Assembly: GCF_026913015.1 (NCBI RefSeq)
Contig: NZ_JAPTYD010000002.1
Coordinates: 186,001 to 250,000 of the forward strand
Source: Paracoccus benzoatiresistens
GTDB lineage: Bacteria; Pseudomonadota; Alphaproteobacteria; Rhodobacterales; Rhodobacteraceae
Reading direction: 5' to 3'
DNA length: 64,000 nucleotides
Positions 55,605 to 64,000 of this stretch are shown here, in pieces (within the stretch, counting starts at the first letter, position 1; every line of letters begins with the position of its first letter). Both the position numbers and the translations under genes were made by a program. The notes below the pieces were generated by a model, which made no database searches, was not told where the DNA came from, and worked only from the letters and a program-made list of their open reading frames with translations.

Positions 55605-57454
55605 CGATGGAACGGCCCTTCATCACCCCGACGCCGCCGGCCGCGGTTGCATCCGGATCGCGGATCGGCCTTGCCGATCTTGGCTGGCTGATCCGCCGCC
55701 AGTTCTGGCCCATGCTGAGCGTCATCATCCTGGTCATGGGGGCCGCGGCGGCGCTGCTGATGCGCACCCCCGACAGCTATACCTCGACCTCGGCCATGGC
55801 GCTGACCGTGTCCGAGACGCGGGTCAGCCGGGCCAATTCGCAGCTCGAGGCCTTCGACGTGACCTCGGCCCGCGTCCAGACCGAGATCGACATCCTGCGC
55901 TCGCGCGATTTCGCGGCCAGCGTCGCCGAATCGCTGGACCTGTTCCAGGACGCGACCTTCATCGGCGAGGCCGATCCCGACAGTCTGACGCCGGAACAGA
56001 AGGCCTTCGTGGTGGACAAGCTGCTGGCCTCCTACACCATCTTCCGGACGGGCGAGAGCCTGGTGCTGAACGTGACCGCCACCGCCAATTCCCCTGAAAT
56101 GGCCGCCGGCATCGCCAACACCGTGGTCAAGACCTATATCGCGCGGTCGTCGCGCGACGACCTGGCGCAGCTGGAAACCTGGGTCAGCTTCCTGCGCAAC
56201 CGCGTCGATCAGCTGGGCCAGAGCCTGTCGGAGGCCGAGCAGGCCCTGGGCGAGATCATCCGCACCAACAACCTGGACGATGTCAGCCTGCCGACGCGGC
56301 TGCTGGCGGGGCGCAACAACGCCGCCGACATCATCGCGGTCCTGAAAAGCGAGCCGGGCAATGCAGAGGAGGTCGCCCGCAGGCAGGAAACCCTGGACCA
56401 GTTCGAGGAACAGCTGGCCACCCGCACCCGGGCCGAACTGGCCCGCAAGCGTCAGGAACGCGTCGTGGACCTGCTGGCCACCCGCTATCAGACAGCGACC
56501 GAGCGCCTGAACGAGCTTGAACCGCAGCTGGAGCTTGTGCCCCAGAGCGCCCGCCAGGTCACCATGGCCGAGCTTCCGACCCAGCCGTCCTCTCCGAACC
56601 GGCCCGCGACGCTTGCCGTGGCCTTTGCCGGATCCTTCATCCTGGCCTTCCTGGTGGGGCTTCTGCTGAACTCGATAAGCAGGCAGGTCTGGACCAGCGA
56701 GCAGGCGCGGGAGATCACCGGCCTGCCCAACCTGGGCAACATTCCGCGCATCAGGTCGCGGGGCGCGATGCAGCTGCGGATGCCGGGATGGGTCCTGATG
56801 ATCCCGCGCTTCAGTTCCTTCGCGGAATCGCTGCGCGCGCTTCTGACCATCCTGTTCAATTCCAGCGGCCATCGCGGCAAGCGCGTGCTGATGGTGACCT
56901 CGCCCATGCCGCGAGAAGGGAAATCGACGGTCGCGGCCTCGCTTGCGGTGACGGCGGCGCGGGACGGCCTGGGGGTGCTGCTGGTCGATCTGGACCAGCG
57001 CCGCCCGGAAACCCTGCGCCTTCTGGGCGTTGCCGGCCATCGCGTCGATGTCGAGGATCTGCTGACGGGCCGTCTGTCGCTGGCCAAGGCCATCCAGCCC
57101 GTGGAGGACGGCCACAGCCTGTCGCTGCTGGCGGTCAATATCGCGGACCGCTGGACCCCGCGCCTGATCGACCAGTTCGGGGACAGGATCCTCAAGCCCC
57201 TGCGCGAGGAATACGACCTGATCATCTTCGACACGCCGCCCGCGATGCTGTCGGCCGATACGGGCCGGCTGGGCGGCCTTGCCGACGAGGCGCTGGTCGT
57301 CGTCAGCATGGGCAAGACCAGCGCCCGCGCGCTTGCCGCCGCGGTCGAGCGCCTGATCGTCAGCGGCGTCAACGTGGTCGGGACCGTCATCAATTCAGTC
57401 GAACACAATCGCGGGGGAATAGCGGATCATGTCGGATCTGGCCGCACTTACTGA
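55601..57454 (+). CDS. Wzc/ExoP-like polysaccharide co-polymerase with ATPase domain
   Basis: The 617-residue inner-membrane protein has two membrane helices (about residues 36-54 and 340-365) flanking a periplasmic coiled-coil domain, then a cytosolic ATPase with Walker A PREGKSTVAAS, Walker A' LLVDLDQRRP and Walker B LIIFDTPP. It controls chain length and links polymerisation to export. The usual C-terminal tyrosine cluster of BY-kinases is missing; only the final residue is tyrosine. It overlaps the next gene by 26 bases. Confidence 0.92.
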   Translation: MTMERPFITPTPPAAVASGSRIGLADLGWLIRRQFWPMLSVIILVMGAAAALLMRTPDSYTSTSAMALTVSETRVSRANSQLEAFDVTSARVQTEIDILRSRDFAASVAESLDLFQDATFIGEADPDSLTPEQKAFVVDKLLASYTIFRTGESLVLNVTATANSPEMAAGIANTVVKTYIARSSRDDLAQLETWVSFLRNRVDQLGQSLSEAEQALGEIIRTNNLDDVSLPTRLLAGRNNAADIIAVLKSEPGNAEEVARRQETLDQFEEQLATRTRAELARKRQERVVDLLATRYQTATERLNELEPQLELVPQSARQVTMAELPTQPSSPNRPATLAVAFAGSFILAFLVGLLLNSISRQVWTSEQAREITGLPNLGNIPRIRSRGAMQLRMPGWVLMIPRFSSFAESLRALLTILFNSSGHRGKRVLMVTSPMPREGKSTVAASLAVTAARDGLGVLLVDLDQRRPETLRLLGVAGHRVDVEDLLTGRLSLAKAIQPVEDGHSLSLLAVNIADRWTPRLIDQFGDRILKPLREEYDLIIFDTPPAMLSADTGRLGGLADEALVVVSMGKTSARALAAAVERLIVSGVNVVGTVINSVEHNRGGIADHVGSGRTY

Positions 57455-58838
57455 CCCTGCGCGCCGACTTGCGGCGGCGGGCCTGTGCCTGATGCTGGGC
57501 CTTGGCGCGGGACAGGCGGGGACGCAGGACAGGGCCTTTCCGGGCGCGGCGGGCTTTGGCGCGGTGGCCACGGGCTGGCGCGGGGGCAAGCTGATCCCCG
57601 TGACGACCCTGGCCGACACCGGCAAGGGCAGCCTGCGCGACTGCGCCGAAGACGGCACGGGCCCGCGGATCTGCGTCTTCCGGGTGAACGGCACGATCGA
57701 GCTGGACAGCCCCATCATGGTGGGATCCCAGGTCTATATCGCCGGCCAGACCGCGCCGGGCAGCGGCATCCAGATCAAGCTGGGAAAGGCCGGTCACAGC
57801 CCCCTCATCGTCAAGAACGCGCATGACGTGGTCATCCGCTTCCTGAAGCTGCGGCCGGGCACGGGCGCGGGCAAGGGCAACACCGTCGATGCCCTGACGG
57901 TCGAGAATGCCAGCCGCGTCTATCTGGGCAACCTGTCGATGGCCTTTGCCCCGGATGAGACCTTCAACGTCCATGTTTCGGGCGCTGTCGCCTCGGACAT
58001 CACGCTGGCCGACAGCCTGCTGGCCTTCAGCCTGGACAAGGCCAACCATCCCGACGGGCGGCATTCCAAGGGGGCGCTGATCTGTTCGACCGAAGGGCGC
58101 GGCTATGACTGCGGCCGGATCACCCTGTGGCGCAACATCTTTGCCCATCATCGCGACCGCAACCCCGATGTGAAGGCCACCACGATCGGCCCGGTCGAGG
58201 TGATCAGCAACATCTTCTACGACCCGATCAGCCAGTTCGGCGAATTCTACGACCTGGCCGGGGATGCAAGCATCAGCTATGTCGGCAACCTGGCGCTGGC
58301 CGGTCCCTCGACGGTCAACCCGCCGCCCGAGGCGGTGCAGGTCTTCGACTGGGAGCCGGGCAAATCGATCTCGGTCATCGCGGAACAGAACGCCTCGCGC
58401 CACTGCAAGGGCGGACAGCCCCTGACGATCCTGGATGCGGAAGCGGTGGTCCACGAGGTGCGCAACGGGTCGCCCTTGTCGGCACCAGTCCTTGCCCCCG
58501 ACAGCCTGACCGAGGAACTGCCCGCGACCGTGGGCGATGCCCTGCCCGACCGCAGCCACCGCGACGAGTTGGACAAGCGCGCGCTGCGCAACCTGGCCCG
58601 CTGCCAGGGCAAGGTGATCGACCACCCGGACGAGGTGAAGGGCTGGCCGGACCCGGTGGTGCGCGAGCCTGCCCCCGATGCCGACGGCGACGGCCTGCCT
58701 GATGACTACGAGGCCGCCAACGGCCTGGATCCGCAGAAACCCGATGACATCTGGGCGATGAATGACGGCAGCGGCCTGTCGCAGGTCGAAACCTGGCTTG
58801 CCCTGCTTGCCGGCGACCGGGAGGCGACACGGCCGTGA
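57429..58838 (+). CDS. Pectate-lyase-like beta-helix protein
   Basis: The 469-residue protein starts with a basic end and a hydrophobic signal-like segment (about residues 15-31). Its body follows the parallel beta-helix of pectate lyases: FPGAAGFGAVATGWRGG, TVENASRVYLGN, HPDGRHSKGALIC and FAHHRDRNPDVKAT. A calcium-binding-like DADGDGLPDDYEA is at the C-terminus. It probably cleaves or trims the polysaccharide made by this locus. It starts 26 bases inside the previous gene and is coupled to the flippase by GTGA. Confidence 0.85.
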   Translation: MSDLAALTDPARRLAAAGLCLMLGLGAGQAGTQDRAFPGAAGFGAVATGWRGGKLIPVTTLADTGKGSLRDCAEDGTGPRICVFRVNGTIELDSPIMVGSQVYIAGQTAPGSGIQIKLGKAGHSPLIVKNAHDVVIRFLKLRPGTGAGKGNTVDALTVENASRVYLGNLSMAFAPDETFNVHVSGAVASDITLADSLLAFSLDKANHPDGRHSKGALICSTEGRGYDCGRITLWRNIFAHHRDRNPDVKATTIGPVEVISNIFYDPISQFGEFYDLAGDASISYVGNLALAGPSTVNPPPEAVQVFDWEPGKSISVIAEQNASRHCKGGQPLTILDAEAVVHEVRNGSPLSAPVLAPDSLTEELPATVGDALPDRSHRDELDKRALRNLARCQGKVIDHPDEVKGWPDPVVREPAPDADGDGLPDDYEAANGLDPQKPDDIWAMNDGSGLSQVETWLALLAGDREATRP

Positions 58839-60169
58839 GCGCGCCCGACACGCCGGTCCTTGCGCCCTCCTCAACGCTGCTGCGGCGGCTTGGCAAGAAC
58901 CTTGCCTGGATCTTCAGCTCGCAGGCGGGGATCTCGGTCCTGGGGCTGGTTTCCCTGGGGCTGACGGCGCGCAGCCTTGGCCCGGCGGCGCTTGGCTATC
59001 TGGCGATGATCGAGGCCTATACGCGGCTGCTGTCGCGTCTTCTGCATCTGGAACCCTGGCAGGCCACGGTGTTCTACGGAACGCAGGCGCTGGAACAGGG
59101 CGACAGCGGACGGTTCGGACGGCTGATGACGCTGTCGCTGTGGGCCGATCTGGCGGGCGGGCTTCTGGCGGGGGGCGTCGCGATCCTGCTGGCCGCCGTT
59201 GCGGCACCGTGGATGGGAATGCCGCCCGGGGACGGCGCGCTGATGCTGGCGGTGGCATCGGCCGCGCAGATCCTGGCGCTGCGCCCCACCGGTATCGGCG
59301 CCCTGCGGATCTATGACCGCTTCGACGTGCTGGCGGTGACCGATGCGGCGACAGCGCTTTTGCGCATGGCGCTGATCGCCCTGGCCTGGCTTGCCGGGGC
59401 GGGCTTGTGGACCTTCGTGCTGATCCTGGTGCTGGTCACGCTGGCCGATGGGTTGCTGCCCATGGCCATGGCCCTGCGCGAGATGCGCCGCCACGGCCAC
59501 CGGCTCGAAAGGGTCCGGCCCCGCGGCGCGCTGGCCGAGAATCCCGGCTTCCTGCATCTGCTCTGGAACAGCAACGCCAATGTCATCCTGCGGCAGATGA
59601 CGCAACGGCTGGACATCATCCTGCTTTCGCCGATGCTGCCGGCCGCCGCGATCGGCTTCTACCAGCTGGCCCGCCGCATTGGCGAGGCGGCCCTGCGCAT
59701 CGGCCGGCCCTTCTCGCAGGTCGTTTATCCCGAACTGACGCGCATGGCCGTGCGCAACCAGATGCGCAAGCTGGGGCGCTTCGTCCTGTCCGTCACCGCG
59801 GGCTTGGTCGTGCTCGAGGTGGTGGTGGTGTCGGCGGTGATCATGAACCTGCCCGTGATCCTGGTCACCGTCTTCGGCCCCGGTTTCGCCGACGCGGTTC
59901 CGGTGGTCACCATCCAGGCGATTGCCGTCGCCCTGTATCTGGCGGGCATGATGTTCGGGCCGGCCATGCTGGCCATCGGCCTGGCGCGGGATCTGTCCCG
60001 CGTGACGCTGCTGACGACGATCATCTTCTTCGCGATCCTTCTGCCCATGACCAAGGCCCTGGGGATCGAGGGCGCGGCGGCCACGCATCTGGTCACCAAC
60101 GCGATCTGGCTCACGCTTTGCGGCTGGCTGACCCTGCGGCGGATCGCCCGCCTGAGGGCCGGGGGATGA
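58835..60169 (+). CDS. Oligosaccharide flippase Wzx
   Basis: The 444-residue protein has about twelve to fourteen hydrophobic helices and the polysaccharide biosynthesis family start WIFSSQAGISVLGLVSLGLTA. It moves lipid-linked repeat units across the inner membrane. Only its position in the locus and hydrophobicity support the role. It overlaps both neighbours by 4 bases. Confidence 0.9.
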   Translation: MSAPDTPVLAPSSTLLRRLGKNLAWIFSSQAGISVLGLVSLGLTARSLGPAALGYLAMIEAYTRLLSRLLHLEPWQATVFYGTQALEQGDSGRFGRLMTLSLWADLAGGLLAGGVAILLAAVAAPWMGMPPGDGALMLAVASAAQILALRPTGIGALRIYDRFDVLAVTDAATALLRMALIALAWLAGAGLWTFVLILVLVTLADGLLPMAMALREMRRHGHRLERVRPRGALAENPGFLHLLWNSNANVILRQMTQRLDIILLSPMLPAAAIGFYQLARRIGEAALRIGRPFSQVVYPELTRMAVRNQMRKLGRFVLSVTAGLVVLEVVVVSAVIMNLPVILVTVFGPGFADAVPVVTIQAIAVALYLAGMMFGPAMLAIGLARDLSRVTLLTTIIFFAILLPMTKALGIEGAAATHLVTNAIWLTLCGWLTLRRIARLRAGG

Positions 60170-61428
60170 GCGCCATGGCCGTCGCACCCATCAGCGCCAC
60201 GCGGCCCGGCACGGGCTGGGTCCGGGACGCCGAATTCCTCTGCGCGGTGCTTGTGGTGTTTCTGTCGCCCATGAACCATTTCCGGCTGGACGCCATCTAT
60301 TTCACCGCCTCGGACGCCGCGGCCCTTGCCTGCCTGTTCCTGCTGACCATCCAGGGCCGGATCCCCACCCGCCCCTTTGGCGAGGCGACGCCGATCTGGC
60401 TTGCGGGATATGCGCTGCTGATCACCGGCCTGATCATGGGCTCGGTTGCGGCGGCGGCGGTGTGGGAAGCGGTGACGGTGGTCGGGCAATACACGTTCTC
60501 GCTGTTCATCCTGCCGCTGGTCGTGGGGGGGCGGTCGCGCGAACAGTGCCTGGTGATGGTCAAGGCGCTGATCATGTCGGTCTGCCTGGTCATGCTGTTC
60601 GGCTTTTACGTCGTGCATGTCACGGGTCCGGATCCCGCCTATGACTTCATCTCGATTTCCGGGCGGATGCGCTCGCTGGTCGAGCGCGAGAACGAGCTGG
60701 CGGCCCTGGGAGCGATCACCGCCACGCTGGCCTGCGGCATGTATCTGCTGCAGCGACTGGCCCTGCTGCCGCTTCTGCTGGCACTGGGCATCCTTGGCTA
60801 TGGCATCCTGCTGACGGGGTCGAATACCGGCCTGGGCTGCACCGCGCTTGGGCTTCTGGTGCTGCTGGTCTTTTCGGGCTCGCCCCGGCTGATCTCGATC
60901 TTTGCCCTGATCCTCATGGCCTGCACGGCGGTGCTGATGATCAAGGGCACGGCCATGCTTCCGCCGATCTTCCAGGAACGCGTGCTGGGCGCGCTGACCA
61001 GCGGCGACCTGAACGCCGCGGGAACCTTCACGGACCGGCTGCAGCTGGTCAAGGAAGCCTTCGCGATCGCGCGCGACACGCCGCTGATCGGCCTGGGGGC
61101 CGAACAGTTCCGCACGGTCAGCGTGTTCCAGGCGCCTGTCCACAACACCTATCTGCTTCTGCTGTGCGAAGGGGGCGTCCTGTCGCTGCTTGGGCTGGTG
61201 CTGCTGCTGATCGCCGGACTCTACCTGTCCCTGTTCTGCCTAGCCTCGTCGCAAACCCGCATCGTGGGCACGCTGATCCTGGCCGTTCTGCTGATCTATT
61301 TCATGATGCTGAACACATTCCCGCATTTCTACGGGCGGTTCTGGAACGTGCCCCTGATCCTTCTGATGACCCTGGGGGCAGCCTGTCTGCCGGGAGCCGC
61401 CCCTTCCTTGCACAAGAGCCCGACATGA
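60166..61428 (+). CDS. O-antigen polymerase/ligase-like membrane protein (Wzy)
   Basis: The 420-residue protein has about ten hydrophobic helices with a large periplasmic loop (about residues 300-345) that includes the motif NAAGTFTDRLQL and HNTYLLLLCEGG, the pattern of the Wzy/O-antigen ligase family. It joins repeat units into long chains in the periplasm. Its start overlaps the flippase stop by ATGA. Confidence 0.9.
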   Translation: MSAMAVAPISATRPGTGWVRDAEFLCAVLVVFLSPMNHFRLDAIYFTASDAAALACLFLLTIQGRIPTRPFGEATPIWLAGYALLITGLIMGSVAAAAVWEAVTVVGQYTFSLFILPLVVGGRSREQCLVMVKALIMSVCLVMLFGFYVVHVTGPDPAYDFISISGRMRSLVERENELAALGAITATLACGMYLLQRLALLPLLLALGILGYGILLTGSNTGLGCTALGLLVLLVFSGSPRLISIFALILMACTAVLMIKGTAMLPPIFQERVLGALTSGDLNAAGTFTDRLQLVKEAFAIARDTPLIGLGAEQFRTVSVFQAPVHNTYLLLLCEGGVLSLLGLVLLLIAGLYLSLFCLASSQTRIVGTLILAVLLIYFMMLNTFPHFYGRFWNVPLILLMTLGAACLPGAAPSLHKSPT

Positions 61429-62660
61429 AACTTGCTCGACTGCTGCTGGCCCTGGGCCTGATCCTTGTTCCGGCCGCCCTGCGCGCCGAACCCTATCTGC
61501 TGAACCCGCAGGACCAGCTGACCCTGCGCGCGATCTTCTGGAAGGCCGACGAAGGGCTTTACCTGGCCTGGGACGGGATCAACGGTGACTATCGGATCAG
61601 CCCCGAGGGCAACCTGCACCTGCCGCTGATCGGGCGGGTCCCCGCCGCGAAGCGGTCGCTGGCCGAACTGACCGAGGAGATCACGCTGCAGCTTCAGCAA
61701 AGGATCGGCAGCCCCGAACGGCCCGAGGTTTCGCTGGAGGTCAGCGCCTATGCCCCAATCTACATCCTGGGCGCGGTGACGGCGCCGGGGGCCTATCCCT
61801 ACCGCCCCGGCATGACGGTCCAGCAGGCCGTGGCGGTGGCGGGCGGGGTGTTGCGCCCGGCGGCGGGGGCGGCGGCGGGCGCGCCCGACCGCGCGGCGTC
61901 TTATGGAGGAGAGGTCAAGCTGGCCAGCGATGCCCTGGCGCAGCTTCGGCAGACCAAGGCCTGGCTCGAGGCCGAGCTGGCCCAGTTGTCCCCGGCCCCG
62001 GCGAATGCCCGCCCGCCGGCCCGGGACCCGCAACTGGGGCCGGTCGATGCCGCGATGTTTGCCGCCAACCGCTCGGCCCGCGGGGCCGAGACCGAGAGCC
62101 TGGGCGAACTACGGGCGGTGCTGACCGAACAGATCCAGCGCTTCGAACAGCAGATCGAACTGCGCGACAGCCAGATCGCGCAGATCTCGGCCGATCTGGG
62201 CGGGATGGAGCAGTTGCGCGACCAGGGCCTGGCCGCGAATGCCCGTGTCACCGCCCTGTCCACGCAGTTGAGCGATCTTGAAAGCAAGCGTCTGGATCTG
62301 GAAAACGCCCGGCTCCTGGCGGAACAGCAACTGAACCAGGCGACCCGCGACGAACTGGGCGTGACCGAAAAGGCCCGCACCGATTTCCTCAGCCAGTTGC
62401 GGCAGGTCAATGCCGACATCTCGGCCAACGAGATCAAGCTGTCCACCGCGACCGCGCTTTACAGTTCCGCCATCGCGGCGGGGGCGATGCCGGTCCCCGG
62501 GATCACCCCGCTGGAGCCCGAATATGTCGTGACGCCCGCCACGCCCGGCCAGCCGCAGGCGGTGTTCGAGGCGACCGAGCCGCTGCCCCCCGGCAGCACG
62601 CTGGAGGTCGTCATGAAGGTCGACGAGACAGCCTCGATCGCCGCGGCAGGGGGCAACTGA
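61425..62660 (+). CDS. ExoF/Wza-type polysaccharide export protein
   Basis: The 411-residue protein has a signal peptide (about residues 1-22), a Poly_export domain with SPEGNLHLPLIGRVPAA, an SLBB-like segment YAPIYILGAVTAPGAYPYRP, and a C-terminal coiled coil (about residues 230-360). This layout is like ExoF rather than Wza. It may form or partner the outer membrane channel. It overlaps the polymerase gene by 4 bases, and the next gene starts immediately after its stop. Confidence 0.9.
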   Translation: MKLARLLLALGLILVPAALRAEPYLLNPQDQLTLRAIFWKADEGLYLAWDGINGDYRISPEGNLHLPLIGRVPAAKRSLAELTEEITLQLQQRIGSPERPEVSLEVSAYAPIYILGAVTAPGAYPYRPGMTVQQAVAVAGGVLRPAAGAAAGAPDRAASYGGEVKLASDALAQLRQTKAWLEAELAQLSPAPANARPPARDPQLGPVDAAMFAANRSARGAETESLGELRAVLTEQIQRFEQQIELRDSQIAQISADLGGMEQLRDQGLAANARVTALSTQLSDLESKRLDLENARLLAEQQLNQATRDELGVTEKARTDFLSQLRQVNADISANEIKLSTATALYSSAIAAGAMPVPGITPLEPEYVVTPATPGQPQAVFEATEPLPPGSTLEVVMKVDETASIAAAGGN

Positions 62661-63848
62661 ATGGCGATCCGCGTGCTTTTTCCCTTTGTCGGCGACACCT
62701 TCGGGGGCAGCCACATATCCGCCCTGCAACTGATCGACGCGCTGGACCGCGACCGTGTCCAGCCCGGGATCCTTCTGCATCGCGACGGCGAACTGGCGCA
62801 ACGGTTGCGGGACAGCGGGCGCGACTTCGTCCTGTGGCAGGAAGGCGGCATCCTTGCGCCGCGCTACAGCCGCGACAGGCAGGACGTGGGGCCCCTGGGC
62901 TATGTGGGCCGGGCCCTGCCCGCCATGCGCCGCTACCTGCGCAAGGAGGCGATCGACATCGTCCATACCAACGACGGGCGGATGCATGTGACCTGGGCCG
63001 CCCCGGCCCGGCTGGCCGGCTGCCGCCTGGTCTGGCATCACCGTGGCGATCCGACGGCCTTCGGCGTCAACCGCATCGCACCCCTTCTGGCCGACCGGAT
63101 CCTGACCGTGTCGCGCTTTGCGATGCCGTCCCGCCCCCTGCGGGATGTCTCGGGCCGGGTCGAGGTCGTGCGCAGCCCCTTCGACCTGCCCTCCCGGACG
63201 CCTGACCGGGCCGCGTCCCGCGCCATGCTTCTGTCGGAACTGGGGCTTCCTGCCGATACGCTGATCCTGGGCTGGATGGGGATCCTCAACCGCCGCAAGC
63301 GGCCGGATCATTTCGTCCGCGCCGTTGCCGCCATCGCCGCCCGCCTGGACCGGCCGGTGGCGGGGCTGATCTTCGGCCGGCCCGAGAACCCCCAGGATCC
63401 GCTGGATCGCGCTTGCCGCGATCTGGCCGAATCCCTGGGGATCGCGGACCGCATCCACCTGATGGGGTTCCGCAGCCCCGCCGACCGCTATCTGGCCGGG
63501 CTGGACGCGCTGCTGATCACCGCCCTGTCCGAGCCCTTCGGCCGGACCCTGATCGAGGCGATGCATGTCGGCACGCCCGTTGTCGCGACCGATCACGGCG
63601 GCAACCCCGAGGCGATCACGGACAACCGCACGGGCTTTCTGGTCGATCCCGGCCCGCCCGAGGCCTTCGCCGATCCCGTCCTGCGCCTTGCCCGGGACCC
63701 CGACCTGGCCCGGACCATCACAAGTTCCGCCCGGCAGGACGTGCGGGCCAGCTATGGCGTGGACACCCATGTCCGCCGCGTCAGCGCAATCTACCACGAC
63801 ATCGCCCACCAGAACCAAAGGCAAGGAAAAGCCCGTGCGCAAGCCTGA
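62661..63848 (+). CDS. Glycosyltransferase family 4 protein
   Basis: The 395-residue enzyme has GT-B folds, GGSHISALQLIDALD at the N-terminus and the GT4 E-x7-E motif in EPFGRTLIEAMHVGTPVVAT. It is the second glycosyltransferase of the right arm. Its end overlaps the sulfotransferase start by 14 bases. Confidence 0.92.
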   Translation: MAIRVLFPFVGDTFGGSHISALQLIDALDRDRVQPGILLHRDGELAQRLRDSGRDFVLWQEGGILAPRYSRDRQDVGPLGYVGRALPAMRRYLRKEAIDIVHTNDGRMHVTWAAPARLAGCRLVWHHRGDPTAFGVNRIAPLLADRILTVSRFAMPSRPLRDVSGRVEVVRSPFDLPSRTPDRAASRAMLLSELGLPADTLILGWMGILNRRKRPDHFVRAVAAIAARLDRPVAGLIFGRPENPQDPLDRACRDLAESLGIADRIHLMGFRSPADRYLAGLDALLITALSEPFGRTLIEAMHVGTPVVATDHGGNPEAITDNRTGFLVDPGPPEAFADPVLRLARDPDLARTITSSARQDVRASYGVDTHVRRVSAIYHDIAHQNQRQGKARAQA

Positions 63849-64000
63849 TTTCCTGATCATCGGCGCGGCAAAGTCGGCGACGACATGGCTGCAGAATTCC
63901 CTTCAGGCCAATCCCGACATCTTCATGCCCGACCCCGAGCTTCATTTCTTCTCGCGCCATTACGGGGAGGGGCTGGACAGCTATCTGCGCCACTTCGACG
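63835..64000 (+). CDS. Sulfotransferase, 5' part only (runs off the window)
   Basis: The frame begins GTG at 63835, with AAGGA upstream, and encodes KPDFLIIGAAKSATTWLQNS in the first residues, the PAPS 5'-phosphosulfate loop of sulfotransferases. Only 55 codons are visible. It would transfer sulfate to the polysaccharide or a precursor. The end is outside the window. Confidence 0.85.
   Translation, partial: MRKPDFLIIGAAKSATTWLQNSLQANPDIFMPDPELHFFSRHYGEGLDSYLRHFD

Overview
The window is a GC-rich stretch of an alphaproteobacterial chromosome, most likely Rhodobacteraceae and close to Paracoccus. The support is a ccoNOQP cbb3 oxidase operon with a divergent universal stress gene and FNR boxes between them, a LexA-type GTTC-N7-GTTC box, a DUF1127 gene, a class III aminotransferase closely resembling the Paracoccus denitrificans omega-transaminase, and many 4-bp ATGA gene overlaps. 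I see no insertion sequence, phage gene, rRNA or CRISPR array. Species assignment is inference.

Region 1 (1-10.5 kb) is mostly housekeeping: a DUF1127 protein, rsmE, ubiA, an OmpA-type envelope protein with a small coiled-coil membrane partner, an aminotransferase, a four-gene tetR-SRPBCC-VOC-VOC operon with a palindromic operator, a stand-alone TfoX C-terminal domain protein, miaB and an NTF2-like protein. Region 2 (10.5-17.7 kb) holds two tandem copies of a hairpin element with compensatory stem changes, then ccoP-Q-O-N, two FNR boxes, usp, mtaB-dapF and tRNA-Lys. Region 3 (17.8-31 kb) has gltB and gltD with a secreted unknown protein between them, uppP and an NDUFA9-like oxidoreductase, tRNA-Leu with an 18-bp perfect terminator stem, a DoxX protein, a DUF1269 protein, mtgA, a GST and queG.

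Region 4 (31-46.7 kb) starts with a 1124-residue RTX protein that carries 56 contiguous nonapeptides. It continues with cobA, a photolyase, a TspO-like membrane protein, mobA, and an iron-uptake set (siderophore-interacting protein, exbB, exbD, tonB). Then come an imuA-like SOS gene with a LexA box touching its start, a periplasmic MORN-repeat protein, glutamine-dependent nadE and an LLM oxidoreductase.

Region 5 (47-64 kb, running off the end) is a Wzx/Wzy-type exopolysaccharide locus in two divergent arms separated by a 144-bp AT-richer spacer. The left arm makes or modifies sugars: initiating sugar transferase, formyltransferase, PIG-L deacetylase, DegT aminotransferase, acyltransferase, SDR, RmlC-like epimerase, and farther left a UDP-glucuronate 4-epimerase. 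The right arm assembles and exports: GT4, Wzc-like chain-length ATPase, pectate-lyase-like protein, Wzx flippase, Wzy polymerase, ExoF/Wza-type export protein, GT4, and the start of a sulfotransferase. Together they suggest an exopolysaccharide carrying an N-formylated amino sugar, a uronic acid and possibly sulfate. That combination is the most interesting system in the window.
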